Both the position numbers and the translations under genes were made by a program. Source: Bradyrhizobium barranii subsp. barranii (GTDB lineage Bacteria; Pseudomonadota; Alphaproteobacteria; Rhizobiales; Xanthobacteraceae). From it: DNA of 64,000 bases. The stretch is from positions 372,001 to 436,000 of the forward strand of contig NZ_CP086136.1 in NCBI RefSeq assembly GCF_017565645.3, in the 5' to 3' direction. The notes beneath the pieces are model-generated. The model was given only the letters and a program-made list of their open reading frames with translations. It searched no databases and was not told where the DNA came from. This document shows, in pieces, positions 28,877 to 37,418 of the stretch (positions are counted from its first letter, which is position 1; every line of letters starts with the position of its first letter).

Positions 28877-29515
28877 ATGGATGCCTCGCCCCGCCCCAAG
28901 ATCGCGGAAACCATCATCCATGAAACGGTGCGCCAGCGCGAAGCCCAGATCGGGCGGCGCTGCGAAATCCTCGCCAACACCCGCATCGAATATGCCGCGC
29001 TCGGCGACTACTCCTATCTCGGCGAGAACTGCGAGGTCGCCGACGCGGTGATCGGAAAATTCAGCGCCATCGCCAACTCGGTGCGCATCGGCGCGCCTAA
29101 TCATCCGATGGGCCGGCCGTCCCAGCATCGCTTCACGTATTGCCCCGAATATTACGACGCGACCGCGAGTCGTGACCGCGACTTCTTCGCGGATCGCCGC
29201 AGTGACCGCGTCATCGTCGGCAACGATGTCTGGATCGGGCACGCCGCCATCCTGCTGCCGGGCATCACGGTCGGCGACGGGGCGGTGATTGCCGCGGGCG
29301 CGGTCGTTAGCCGCGATGTCGAGCCCTACACGATCGTCGGTGGCGTTCCCGCGCGTGCCATCCGCAAGCGCTTTGACGATTCGGTCGCCGAAAGCCTGCG
29401 CCGCATTGCCTGGTGGGATTGGCCGGACGAGCTGATCTTCGAGCGCCTGGGCGATTTCCGCTCCGAGGCGATCGAAGAATTTTGCAGGCGCTACGACCCG
29501 GCAGCCAACGCCTGA
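28877..29515 (+). CDS. Hexapeptide-repeat acetyltransferase, phosphonate-metabolism type
   Basis: 212 residues from the ATG at 28877. The left-handed beta-helix repeats run from about residue 30 to 150 (for example [21 protein letters not shown] and [18 protein letters not shown]). The insert [14 protein letters not shown] and the end [16 protein letters not shown] match the phosphonate-cluster hexapeptide transferase group (phn_thr type). No phn genes adjoin it, so the acceptor molecule is open; members of this group acetylate small amines or antibiotics. Confidence 0.85.
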   Translation: MDASPRPKIAETIIHETVRQREAQIGRRCEILANTRIEYAALGDYSYLGENCEVADAVIGKFSAIANSVRIGAPNHPMGRPSQHRFTYCPEYYDATASRDRDFFADRRSDRVIVGNDVWIGHAAILLPGITVGDGAVIAAGAVVSRDVEPYTIVGGVPARAIRKRFDDSVAESLRRIAWWDWPDELIFERLGDFRSEAIEEFCRRYDPAANA

Positions 29516-29538
29516 AGCGGACGTATCTCTCACAAATA

Positions 29539-29568
29539 AAAATGGCCGGGCGCGAGCCCGGCCATTTT
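29539..29568. terminator. Bidirectional intrinsic terminator
   Basis: A 13-bp perfect stem with loop GCGA and flanking A and T runs, between the converging acetyltransferase and small secreted protein genes. The stem core AAAATGGCCGGG is shared with the terminator at 6137-6166. Confidence 0.85.
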
Positions 29569-29588
29569 GATTCGGTCGATCATTCCGC

Positions 29589-29975
29589 TCAGTACAGCGG
29601 GAAATTCCGCGGATAACCGCCGACGTCGGCCGGCGTGCTCAGCGGCTGGCGATCGATCGGGCGGTTGTTGTTCTCGCGGGCGAAGGTCGGATAGCCGATC
29701 GCCGGCGGGAAAGCGTAATCGGAGAACTTGCGGTCACCCGGATTGACCTCGGTGCCGCCGTCGAGCCAGGAGCGCTTGCTCACATAGAGGCGGGTGCGGC
29801 CCTGCTGATAGACCGCGTTGGGGCCACTCGGACCGTAATAGGGCCGGCTGTTGTCGTAACGTTGCTTCTTGGTGTCGGCCGAGGCGGGTGTCGCGAGGGC
29901 TGAGCACATGGCAACCACGGCGCCGGCCGCAAGCCACATCGCCAGTTTGTTCGCGGCGGAGAAATTCGAGCTCAT
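29589..29975 (-). CDS. Small secreted hypothetical protein
   Basis: 128 residues from the ATG at 29975, preceded by GAAGGGGAC. A signal peptide is clear (ANKLAMWLAAGAVVAMCSALATPASA, cleavage before DTKK). The mature part is Tyr/Pro/Arg-rich (RPYYGPSGPNAVYQQGRTRLY and YPTFARENNNRP). No known domain is recognised; it is probably periplasmic and specific to this lineage. Confidence 0.75.
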   Translation of the reverse strand: MSSNFSAANKLAMWLAAGAVVAMCSALATPASADTKKQRYDNSRPYYGPSGPNAVYQQGRTRLYVSKRSWLDGGTEVNPGDRKFSDYAFPPAIGYPTFARENNNRPIDRQPLSTPADVGGYPRNFPLY

Positions 29976-30132
29976 CACGTCCCCTTCAGGCGGCAAGCCG
30001 CCAATCGATTTCATCCCCATACTAGCCCGGCAAGGGTGGCCGCAACTAGGTCAATTGGGTCACACCAGCCCGGAATAATCGTGCGCGCTGGCAAAAGTTG
30101 CATCAATACCAGCCACTTGAGCTTGATGTCGG

Positions 30133-30924
30133 TTAGAGCGCCCCGCGCAATTGCGCGTTCGCCGCGCCCAGCAGCCAGTCCGACGAACCCTGGGAAGCGC
30201 AGGAGCGGCGCTTCAGCTCCGCATGGGCGAACAATTCCGCCAGCTTCGGCTCGTTGCCCGAGGTCAGGAGCGTCAGCCGGTTCAGCGTGCAGGCGATTGC
30301 CGCGCGCCGGGCGGGCAGGGTGTCGCCCTGGCAGGAGAAGCCGGAGATCTGAAGCGCCGGCTCCTCACTGCGCTTGAGGTAGCCGAGGCACGCCCGCGCG
30401 GCCTCCGCCGTGCCGGTGGGCCGGAACAGGGCGACGGGACCGAATTTCGTGTCGATCAGGCCGGCCTGCTCGAGCGGGGTTGCGTCACCCAGGCCCATGT
30501 GGACCGCCAGGTCCGCTGTCGCCGGGCGGGTCACGTCGAATTCGCCGCCTTCCCGGTAGATCTCGAGCTCCGCCACGGGCTTGTCCGCCTCGCCGCCGGT
30601 CCAGCGCATCACGTCCCTGCGGCCGCCTTCGGGATGCCTGAGAATGACGTAAGAGGCTGTTTTTTCTGATGAATCGAGCCGGCTGAGGGCGAAGGCCGGT
30701 TGCGAGCGATCGGCCACGCTCCATCCCGGCTTCTCGGCCGGCTCTTCGTCACGCAGGCTGGGCAGCTGGTCGAACGCGGCGAGGGCGAGGATGGCAAACA
30801 GGACCAGCGTCCCCACATAGGCGAACAGGCGCGCCAGCGTGCCGACGACTTCGTCGGCGAGGGCTGCGAGCGCCAGATGGATCTGGGTAGGGGTTGCGGC
30901 CGTGCTGGCCTCTGGCGACTGCAT
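30133..30924 (-). CDS. Hypothetical protein with one N-terminal membrane helix
   Basis: 263 residues. One hydrophobic helix at about 30-50 (LARLFAYVGTLVLFAILALAAF) is followed by a periplasmic domain. That domain has a conserved-looking middle (RPATADLAVHMGLGDATPLEQAG) and four or more cysteines in the C-terminal half (ARACLGYL, GFSCQGD, AIACTLNRL, RRSCASQG) that could form disulfides. I do not recognise the family. It is divergent from asd. Confidence 0.75.
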   Translation of the reverse strand: MQSPEASTAATPTQIHLALAALADEVVGTLARLFAYVGTLVLFAILALAAFDQLPSLRDEEPAEKPGWSVADRSQPAFALSRLDSSEKTASYVILRHPEGGRRDVMRWTGGEADKPVAELEIYREGGEFDVTRPATADLAVHMGLGDATPLEQAGLIDTKFGPVALFRPTGTAEAARACLGYLKRSEEPALQISGFSCQGDTLPARRAAIACTLNRLTLLTSGNEPKLAELFAHAELKRRSCASQGSSDWLLGAANAQLRGAL

Positions 30925-31040
30925 CCACGGCCTTCAGGCATGGTCCAACGTTGTCTTGAGGCCGGTTCTCGCATAGAAGCGCTGCTCTTCCTGTTTAAGC
31001 GTCAGCTTCAGGAACGGGCTTTTTCATCGGAGAGTGAACG

Positions 31041-32075
31041 ATGGGTTACAAAGTCGCAGTCGTCGGCGCGACCGGCAATGTCGGACGGGAAATGCTCAAC
31101 ATCCTTGATGAACGCAAATTCCCCGCGGACGAGGTCGTGGCCCTGGCGTCACGCCGCAGCGTCGGCGTCGAGGTCTCCTATGGCGACCGGACCCTGAAGG
31201 TCAAAGCGCTCGAGCACTATGACTTCTCCGATGTCGATATCTGCCTGATGTCGGCGGGCGGCTCGGTGTCGAAGGAATGGTCGCCGAAGATCGGCGCCGC
31301 CGGCACCGTCGTGATCGACAACTCGTCCGCCTGGCGCATGGATCCGGACGTGCCGCTGATCGTGCCCGAGGTGAACGCGGATGCGACGGCCGGCTTCAAG
31401 AAGAAGAATATCATCGCCAACCCGAACTGCTCGACCGCGCAGCTCGTGGTCGCGCTGAAGCCGCTGCACGACAAGGCGACGATCAAGCGCGTCGTGGTCT
31501 CGACCTATCAATCGGTCTCGGGCGCCGGCAAGGATGCGATGGACGAATTGTTCTCGCAGACCAAGGCCGTCTACACCAACAGCGAGCTGATCGCGAAGAA
31601 ATTCCCCAAGCGCATCGCCTTCAACGTCATCCCCCAGATCGACGTCTTCATGGAGGACGGCTACACCAAGGAAGAGTGGAAGATGATGGCGGAGACCAAG
31701 AAGATCCTTGATCCCAAGATCAAGCTCTCCGCGACCTGCGTGCGCGTGCCGGTGTTCGTCGGCCACTCCGAGGCCATCAACATCGAGTTCGAGAATCCGA
31801 TCACGGCGGACGAGGCACGCGACATCCTGCGCAAGGCGCCGGGCTGCCTCGTCATCGACAAGCAGGAGCCCGGTGGCTACGCCACGCCGTATGAAGCCGC
31901 CGGCGAGGACGCCACCTATATCAGCCGCATCCGCGAGGACGCGACGGTGGAGAACGGCCTCGTGCTGTGGTGCGTGTCCGACAATCTGCGCAAGGGCGCG
32001 GCGCTCAACGCCATCCAGATCGCGGAAGTGCTGATCAACCGCAAGCTGATCAGCGCGAAGAAGAAGGCGGCGTAA
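31041..32075 (+). CDS. asd: Aspartate-semialdehyde dehydrogenase
   Basis: 344 residues. It has the NADP-binding VAVVGATGNVGREMLNILDER at the start, catalytic Cys130 in NPNCSTAQL and a GAGKDAMDEL motif near 165, then HSEAINIEFE. The enzyme reduces aspartyl phosphate to the semialdehyde for lysine/diaminopimelate, threonine and methionine synthesis. Its length and motifs are standard; GGAGAG lies a few bases upstream of the ATG. Confidence 0.97.
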   Translation: MGYKVAVVGATGNVGREMLNILDERKFPADEVVALASRRSVGVEVSYGDRTLKVKALEHYDFSDVDICLMSAGGSVSKEWSPKIGAAGTVVIDNSSAWRMDPDVPLIVPEVNADATAGFKKKNIIANPNCSTAQLVVALKPLHDKATIKRVVVSTYQSVSGAGKDAMDELFSQTKAVYTNSELIAKKFPKRIAFNVIPQIDVFMEDGYTKEEWKMMAETKKILDPKIKLSATCVRVPVFVGHSEAINIEFENPITADEARDILRKAPGCLVIDKQEPGGYATPYEAAGEDATYISRIREDATVENGLVLWCVSDNLRKGAALNAIQIAEVLINRKLISAKKKAA

Positions 32076-32087
32076 CGAGCGGGATCT

Positions 32088-32176
32088 CGTAGGGTGGGCA
32101 AAGCGAAGCGTGCCCACCAAGGTCTCAATCGGGAAAGATGGTGGGCACGGCGCGTTGCGCCTTTGCCCACCCTACG
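32088..32176. repeat. Inverted repeat, family B, fourth copy
   Basis: CGTAGGGTGGGCAAAGCGAA at the left pairs with GCGCCTTTGCCCACCCTACG at the right. It lies between asd and the converging carbonic anhydrase gene and ends 3 bases before the latter's stop codon. Confidence 0.85.
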
Positions 32177-32179
32177 AAT

Positions 32180-32824
32180 TCAAGCCGCGTTGCGCACGCT
32201 CTTGAATTCCTTCGCGACCTTGTCCAGCACGAACAGCGACCCCTCTGCCACGCCGAAATAGGCGCCATGGGTCTGCATCTGGCCTGAGTCCACCGCCTTC
32301 TGCACGAACGGAAACGTCATCAGGTTTTCCAGGCTGCGGAACACCGCGGCCTTCTCGATGCGCTCGACGAACTGCGCCATGGTCTCGTGGTCGCGCTGCT
32401 CGACCACTTCGCCCGGCTTGATGAACATCTGCATCCATTTGCCGATGAAGTCGCCCGGCGTGAGCGGCTCGATCTTGTCGACGAAGGCGCGGATGCCGCC
32501 GCATTGCGCGTGCCCGAGCACGACGATGTGTTTCACCTTCAGCACCGTCACGGCATATTCCAGCGCCGCGGAGACGCCGTGCGCATTGCCGTCGGGCTGA
32601 TACACCGGCACCAGATTGGCGATGTTGCGGACGACGAACAGTTCACCCGGTCCGACGTCGAAGATCACCTCGGGCGAGACGCGGCTGTCGCAGCAGCCGA
32701 TCACCATCACTTCCGGGAACTGCCCCTTCACCGACAGCTCGCGATAGCGGCTCTGCTCGGTCGGCAGCCGCTGGGTGGCGAAGGCCTTGTAGCCTTCCAG
32801 CAAATGCTTCGGGAATGTGATCAT
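32180..32824 (-). CDS. Beta-class carbonic anhydrase
   Basis: 214 residues. The zinc site is readable as C44-x-D46-S-R48 (IGCCDSRVS) and the GHAQCGGIRAF segment, with His and Cys ligands near 105 and 108. The enzyme interconverts CO2 and bicarbonate in the cytosol. Its length is normal for the bacterial beta class. It stands alone and converges on asd. Confidence 0.95.
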   Translation of the reverse strand: MITFPKHLLEGYKAFATQRLPTEQSRYRELSVKGQFPEVMVIGCCDSRVSPEVIFDVGPGELFVVRNIANLVPVYQPDGNAHGVSAALEYAVTVLKVKHIVVLGHAQCGGIRAFVDKIEPLTPGDFIGKWMQMFIKPGEVVEQRDHETMAQFVERIEKAAVFRSLENLMTFPFVQKAVDSGQMQTHGAYFGVAEGSLFVLDKVAKEFKSVRNAA

Positions 32825-32907
32825 GGCCTATGCCTAACCATAGACCAGAGGGGCGAACAAGCCTTTCGAATAGGCAGGCCAGATGCTATCGGCTTGGCTT
32901 GTTGTTT

Positions 32908-32957
32908 GAGCATGATCCTTTCGGAAAACCGCCGCACATTTTTCCGGGATCATGCTC
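32908..32957. repeat. Short inverted repeat (GAGCATGATCC type)
   Basis: GAGCATGATCC at the left end and GGATCATGCTC at the right end pair perfectly, with CGGAAAA and TTTTTCCG also pairing inside. This compact palindrome is common in Bradyrhizobium spacers. It sits just before the frameshifted lyase gene. Confidence 0.75.
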
Positions 32958-32993
32958 CAGAATACACCCGAGGAAACTGGAAGGAATGCTCGC

Positions 32994-33876
32994 ATGACCC
33001 GCCCGCGCCGCAGCCATCTGTTCATGCCCGGCTCCAACCCTCGCGCGCTGGAAAAGGCGCGAAATCTCGCCGCCGACGGCCTGATCCTCGATCTGGAAGA
33101 TTCCGTCGCCCCCGACCTCAAGGGGGGGGGCGCGTGACGGCATCGCCGCTGCGATCGCGGACAAGGGGTTCGGCAAGCGCGAGATTTTGATCCGGACCAA
33201 CGGCCTCGACACGCCCTGGTGGGCCGATGACGTCGCGATGGCCGCCAAGGCCTCGCCTGATGGCATTTTGGTTCCAAAAGTTTCAAGCATCGAGGATCTC
33301 CAGGCGATCGGCGCTCGCCTTGCCGAACTCGGCGCCGCGCCGACGGTGAAAGTCTGGGCGATGATCGAGACCGCGCGCGCCGTGCTTCATGCCGAGGAGC
33401 TGGCCGCCGCGGGCCGCGATCCCAAGACGCGCCTCTCCGGTTTCGTGTTCGGCCCGAACGACATCTCGCGCGAGACGCGCATCAAGATGTTGCCGGGTCG
33501 CGCGGCGATGATCCCGATCATCACCCATTGCATTCTGGCGACGCGCGCCCATGGCCTCGAGATCCTTGACGGCCCCTACAGCGACATCGCGAATTCAGAC
33601 GGTTTTGCCACCGAATGCGCACAGGGCCGCGACCTCGGCTTCGACGGCAAGACGCTGATCCATCCGTCGCAGATCGAGGCCTGCAACGCGATCTTCACGC
33701 CGCCCGAAGAGGAAGTCGCGCGCGCGCGAAAGATCATCGCGGCATTCGAGCTGCCGGAGAACGTTTCGCGCGGCGCGATCCGGCTCGATGGCGCAATGGT
33801 GGAGCGTCTGCACGCCGACATGGCGCGGCGCACGATCGAGATCGCGGACGCGATCGCAGCGATGAGCAAGGGCTGA
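32994..33876 (+). pseudogene. HpcH/HpaI aldolase (CitE-like CoA-ester lyase), frameshifted at a poly-G run
   Basis: The first part, from the ATG at 32994, reads MTRPRRSHLFMPGSNPRALE and LILDLEDSVAPDLK, typical of CitE/malyl-CoA lyase proteins, then hits TGA at 33135-33137. The same protein resumes in another frame with RDGIAAAIADKGFGK and ILIRTNGLDTPWW, and runs to 33876 (SGFVFGPNDISRETR, DGKTLIHPSQIEACNAIFTP). A run of nine Gs at 33122-33130 marks the break; eight Gs would restore DLKGGARDG. The family cleaves or forms citramalyl- or malyl-CoA type esters. A sequencing error and a true mutation cannot be separated here. Confidence 0.88.
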
Positions 33877-33992
33877 GGCGTCAACTCGAAGACGCGATAT
33901 CCGCTTTTCCCCGCCAGGCGGACATCTTCTCGACGTCAAGAGGACTGCCGCTTGTGACCCATGCGGTCATCGCGGCGGTCAGTCCCAATCGC

Positions 33993-34793
33993 CTATTTTC
34001 CCGCCCGCGAAGCGGCTCTGGATTCGTCACCCGCGACGATGGCGCTTTCGCGGGACGGTGCATCGACAGGCTGCGGCGCCGCCAATTCCTGGCAATACAT
34101 CTGATCGATCTTGCGCTGCATGAGCGCATAGCAATCGCATGCGACCTTCTCGAGCCGCGCCCGATGGATCTCGACAAACCCGCGCCGGTCGGACGGGACG
34201 GCGCCGGCATCGCGTAGCTTGCTCATCGTCAGGGTCACTGTCGTCCGTCGCACCCCAAGCAATTGCGCAAGCGCCTCGTGCGTCACCGGAAGCCGGTCAT
34301 CGGGAACGCGGTCGTGCAGCTGCAGGAGCCACCGCGCCATGCGGCCATCGACCCGGTGCAGCGCGTTGCAGGCGGCGACGTGCTGGAGCTGCAACAACAC
34401 CGCGCGGGCGTGGACTTGCACGACGTTCCTGATGGCGGCGCTTTGCGCGAAGGCCGCGCGAAACTTGGCGGCGGAAATCAGCGATGCTGTGCCGGCGATC
34501 CGAGCAATCGCTGTCACGGATGACAGCGACGGGCCGAGCACGGAGAACGAGGCCAAAGCGCCTTCCCGTCCCATCAAGGTGGTTGCGACCGTTTGCCCGT
34601 CCGGCATATCGATCATGAAGGCGATGGCGCCGCTATGGGGAAAATAAACCGGGTCGAGCTCATCGCCCGACCGCACCAGGATGGCATCGGGTTCGAACGA
34701 GACCTTCTGGAAGTAGGGCGTGAGCAAACCGAGATCCGCCGGCGGCAACGCCGCCAATAGTCGATTCCCGACGCCGGTGCGGTGGACAGTCAT
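33993..34793 (-). CDS. Crp/Fnr family transcriptional regulator
   Basis: 266 residues from the ATG at 34793, with ACAGGAAAG upstream; the frame is open further. A cyclic-nucleotide-binding-like N-terminal domain (PYFQKVSFEPDAILVRSGDELDPVYFPHSGAIAFMI) is followed by a winged helix with PVTHEALAQLLGVRRTTVTLTMSKLRDAG around residue 175-205. No Fnr-type N-terminal Cys cluster is present, so oxygen sensing through an Fe-S cluster is unlikely. The effector and targets are unknown. The C-terminal 30 residues are a variable Ala/Ser-rich tail. Confidence 0.9.
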   Translation of the reverse strand: MTVHRTGVGNRLLAALPPADLGLLTPYFQKVSFEPDAILVRSGDELDPVYFPHSGAIAFMIDMPDGQTVATTLMGREGALASFSVLGPSLSSVTAIARIAGTASLISAAKFRAAFAQSAAIRNVVQVHARAVLLQLQHVAACNALHRVDGRMARWLLQLHDRVPDDRLPVTHEALAQLLGVRRTTVTLTMSKLRDAGAVPSDRRGFVEIHRARLEKVACDCYALMQRKIDQMYCQELAAPQPVDAPSRESAIVAGDESRAASRAGK

Positions 34794-35171
34794 GGCGCTT
34801 TCCTGTGAACGAGCACCCAACGAACGACGGTAACCATCTATTTCGTTTGCCATGATTATCCGGAATACGAATTGCCGAAGGGGAACCATCCAAACAGAGC
34901 CATTCGTCGAGATCAAGCACGGACAATTGCGGAGACCTTGCCGGCATCCTCGCCGCGCAAACAGGGCCTTGCATACATCATACTATTGACGCCCCTTGCT
35001 ACTCGGCGAGGTGTCTCACCTGGTCATCGACCAGTGATTGTTGCGGCAGCGCGTAAGTCTGCGCTTTGCCCGGAACCCTCCGCGCCGAAGTCCAGATCTC
35101 GGCTTTTCCCGTTGCGGTAGTGAACAGGGGTGCTACCCTCGAAGCCATTGGCGGGTTCGGGCAATCTATTG
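34794..35171. other. Intergenic region between divergent Crp/Fnr and caspase genes
   Basis: About 378 bases with no convincing gene. It must hold both promoters. A TTGACG hexamer at 34986-34991 on the plus strand could be a -35 element for the caspase gene, but I see no good -10 to match. No operator palindrome is evident. Confidence 0.35.
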
Positions 35172-36650
35172 ATGCGTTTTTTTGGGGCGGCTGTCTTTCT
35201 CGTCATGTCGCTTTTGTCCGCTCAGCCCGCCCTTGCGCAGGCGCGGGTTGCGCTTGTCATCGGCAATGGCGCCTACGAGAAGGTGCCCGAATTGCCGAAC
35301 CCGACTCGCGACGCGGCCGACATCGGCCGCGCGCTGGAGCGGCTGGATTTCAAGGTCACCCAAGTCAGGAACGCCACCGCGCAAGAGATGAGGAAGGCCG
35401 TCGTTGAGTTCGGCCGATCCGCCGAAATGTCCGACATCGCCGTCGTGTTCTACGCGGGGCACGGCATGGAAGTCGGCGGCGAGAATTGGCTGATCCCAAT
35501 CAGCGCAGAGCTGCGCAGCGATATCGACGCCGAAAGCGAGGCGATCAGCCTGCGTTCGGTGAGCCTTCAGGTTTCGAAGGCACGGAAGTTGGGCCTCGTG
35601 ATACTTGACGCGTGCCGCAACAACCCTTTTGCCGCGAAGATGAAGCGCTCGTTGAGCACCCGGGCCGTGGCTCGCGGGCTCGCGCCGACGGAGCCGTCCG
35701 ACAATGTCCTGATCGCGTATGCCGCCCGGGACGGCACCACGGCAAGCGACGGCGATGGCCGGAATAGCCCCTTCACGACGTCGCTGCTTCGCCACATCGA
35801 AACACCCGGCCTGGAGATATCGTTTCTGTTTCGCCGGGTTCGTGACGACGTGATGGCGGCAACCAGGCGCGAACAGCAGCCCTTTGTGTATGGCTCCTTG
35901 TCGAAGGAGGAGATTTACCTCAAGGCCCCTGCCGTCGCCGCTCAGGCACCAGCGGCATCAACTCCGGCGCCTGCAGCTCCCGCTGAAGACGAGAAGTTCT
36001 GGCAGGCTGTCCGGACGTCGACGGTGGCAGCTCTCTTTGAGGAATTTCTCGCCAGATACCCCCGCAGCGACCACGCCGTCGAAGCCCGCCAACGAATCAA
36101 GGATCTCAAGGGCAACGAGGTTGCGGCGCTGTCATCTCCGGCAACGGCTTCGAAATCGGATGCGGGCGGGCGCCAGGAGCCTGATGCCAAGCGCGTCGTG
36201 CGAAATCTATTTACGCCCGACGACAACAAAAAGATCTCTGTCATCGCGGCAGCTCAGCAACTCGAATTGCCGAGCTTCACCATCTCGTCCGATCAGAACG
36301 ATCCACTCAACGCCAATTCCAGATTTGTCGGCGTGTGGTCCAACAAGCGTGGGTGGACCAATGGCAAGGGACGCTACGCCATGCTGATCATCACGGAGGT
36401 CTCCGCGACGGGCTTGGCCAAGGGATACTACCTCTGGGGGCCGCCCACGAAACAATCATGGGCGAAGGATGTGGCGGGATACAAATCGTTCGCCGAGTTC
36501 ATTTCGAACGATAAATTCTCCATCAATGGAACGCCTGTTACGGCCAAGCTGGATAAGAACGTCCTTGCCCTCCCCGCGGGTCACTTCAAATTCCTCCGGG
36601 TGTGGTCAGTCAAATTCCTCCACCCGCGAGGCAGGACAAGGGACTGTTAG
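35172..36650 (+). CDS. Exported caspase-like (peptidase C14) protein, 3' end replaced by an IS21 element
   Basis: The ATG at 35172 gives a signal peptide (MRFFGAAVFLVMSLLSAQPALA, cleavage before QARVA). A caspase p20-like domain follows, with ARVALVIGNGAY, catalytic His97 in FYAGHGMEV and Cys148 in LDACRNNPF. A Pro/Ala linker and a C-terminal domain come after residue 260. The native frame runs to about 36599; the last 17 or so codons to the TAG at 36650 are IS21 sequence. In the undisturbed gene the protein would probably continue into the fragment at 39283-39558. Bacterial caspase homologues cleave after Arg/Lys or bind peptides; the role here is unknown. Confidence 0.85.
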   Translation: MRFFGAAVFLVMSLLSAQPALAQARVALVIGNGAYEKVPELPNPTRDAADIGRALERLDFKVTQVRNATAQEMRKAVVEFGRSAEMSDIAVVFYAGHGMEVGGENWLIPISAELRSDIDAESEAISLRSVSLQVSKARKLGLVILDACRNNPFAAKMKRSLSTRAVARGLAPTEPSDNVLIAYAARDGTTASDGDGRNSPFTTSLLRHIETPGLEISFLFRRVRDDVMAATRREQQPFVYGSLSKEEIYLKAPAVAAQAPAASTPAPAAPAEDEKFWQAVRTSTVAALFEEFLARYPRSDHAVEARQRIKDLKGNEVAALSSPATASKSDAGGRQEPDAKRVVRNLFTPDDNKKISVIAAAQQLELPSFTISSDQNDPLNANSRFVGVWSNKRGWTNGKGRYAMLIITEVSATGLAKGYYLWGPPTKQSWAKDVAGYKSFAEFISNDKFSINGTPVTAKLDKNVLALPAGHFKFLRVWSVKFLHPRGRTRDC

Positions 36651-37414
36651 TTTGAGTTTGTTTCCCGGGCAAGAGCTTCAGCGGCTTCTTTGAGCCGATA
36701 GCTGCGTCCGTCGAACTCAAGCAGATGGCAATGATGCATAAGGCGATCGAGGATCGTCGTGCTCATAGTGTTGTCCCCAAGGTATGCCCCCCAATCCTGC
36801 ACGACGCGATTGGAGGTGACGATGACGCTGCGGCGCAGTTTGTAACGCTGATGGATCAGGGTCTGCAGCAAAGTGCCGGCGTCGTCGGGGATGGCGCGTG
36901 CGAGGAATAGATCGTCCAGCACGAGGAGATCGCAGTCGATGATGGTTCGCAGCCGGACCTCGCGTTGTGCCGGAGAGTTCAGGGCGTAGCGGTGGAAGAA
37001 GTCGTCGGTCTCAAGATACTGGACCTTGTGGCTTTGCAGGATCGCCTGATAGGCAATCGCCTTGGCGATGTGCGACTTCCCGGTGCCAGGTTTGCCAACA
37101 AGCAGAGCGTTCTCGCCAGCGGCAATGAACGCCAGGGTGTGGAGCTGGAAGCAGGTCTGACGTGGCAGTTTGGGATTGAAGGACCAGTCGAACTCGGCGA
37201 GCGTCAGCTTTTCGTCGAGCCCGGATTGCTGGTATCGCCGCTCGATAAGACGGGACTGACGACGGTCCAGTTCATCCTGCAGGATAAGGGAGAAGGTCTC
37301 GAGGAAGGGCTGGTTGGCGCCCTGCGCCTGGAGCACGCGCGTCTGCAGCGTGTCGCGGACACCCGACAGGCGCAGCTGTCGTAGGCAACGCTCAATTTCC
37401 GGCATGGTCATCAT
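36647..37414 (-). CDS. istB: IS21-like helper ATPase IstB
   Basis: 255 residues from the ATG at 37414, 5 bases after the istA stop. The AAA+ ATPase Walker A GKPGTGKSH lies near residue 110 and Walker B DLLVLDDLF near 165, with the N-terminal domain LRQLRLSGVRDTLQTRVLQAQ. IstB assembles on target DNA and stimulates the IstA transposase. The gene looks complete. Confidence 0.95.
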   Translation of the reverse strand: MMTMPEIERCLRQLRLSGVRDTLQTRVLQAQGANQPFLETFSLILQDELDRRQSRLIERRYQQSGLDEKLTLAEFDWSFNPKLPRQTCFQLHTLAFIAAGENALLVGKPGTGKSHIAKAIAYQAILQSHKVQYLETDDFFHRYALNSPAQREVRLRTIIDCDLLVLDDLFLARAIPDDAGTLLQTLIHQRYKLRRSVIVTSNRVVQDWGAYLGDNTMSTTILDRLMHHCHLLEFDGRSYRLKEAAEALARETNSN

Positions 37415-37418
37415 GTGG

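Noticed and set aside
35172..36650. Caspase gene as part of an antiphage defence system
   Set aside because: The protein has a clear secretion signal and no adjacent sensor, gasdermin or nuclease gene; the neighbours are a Crp/Fnr regulator and an insertion sequence.
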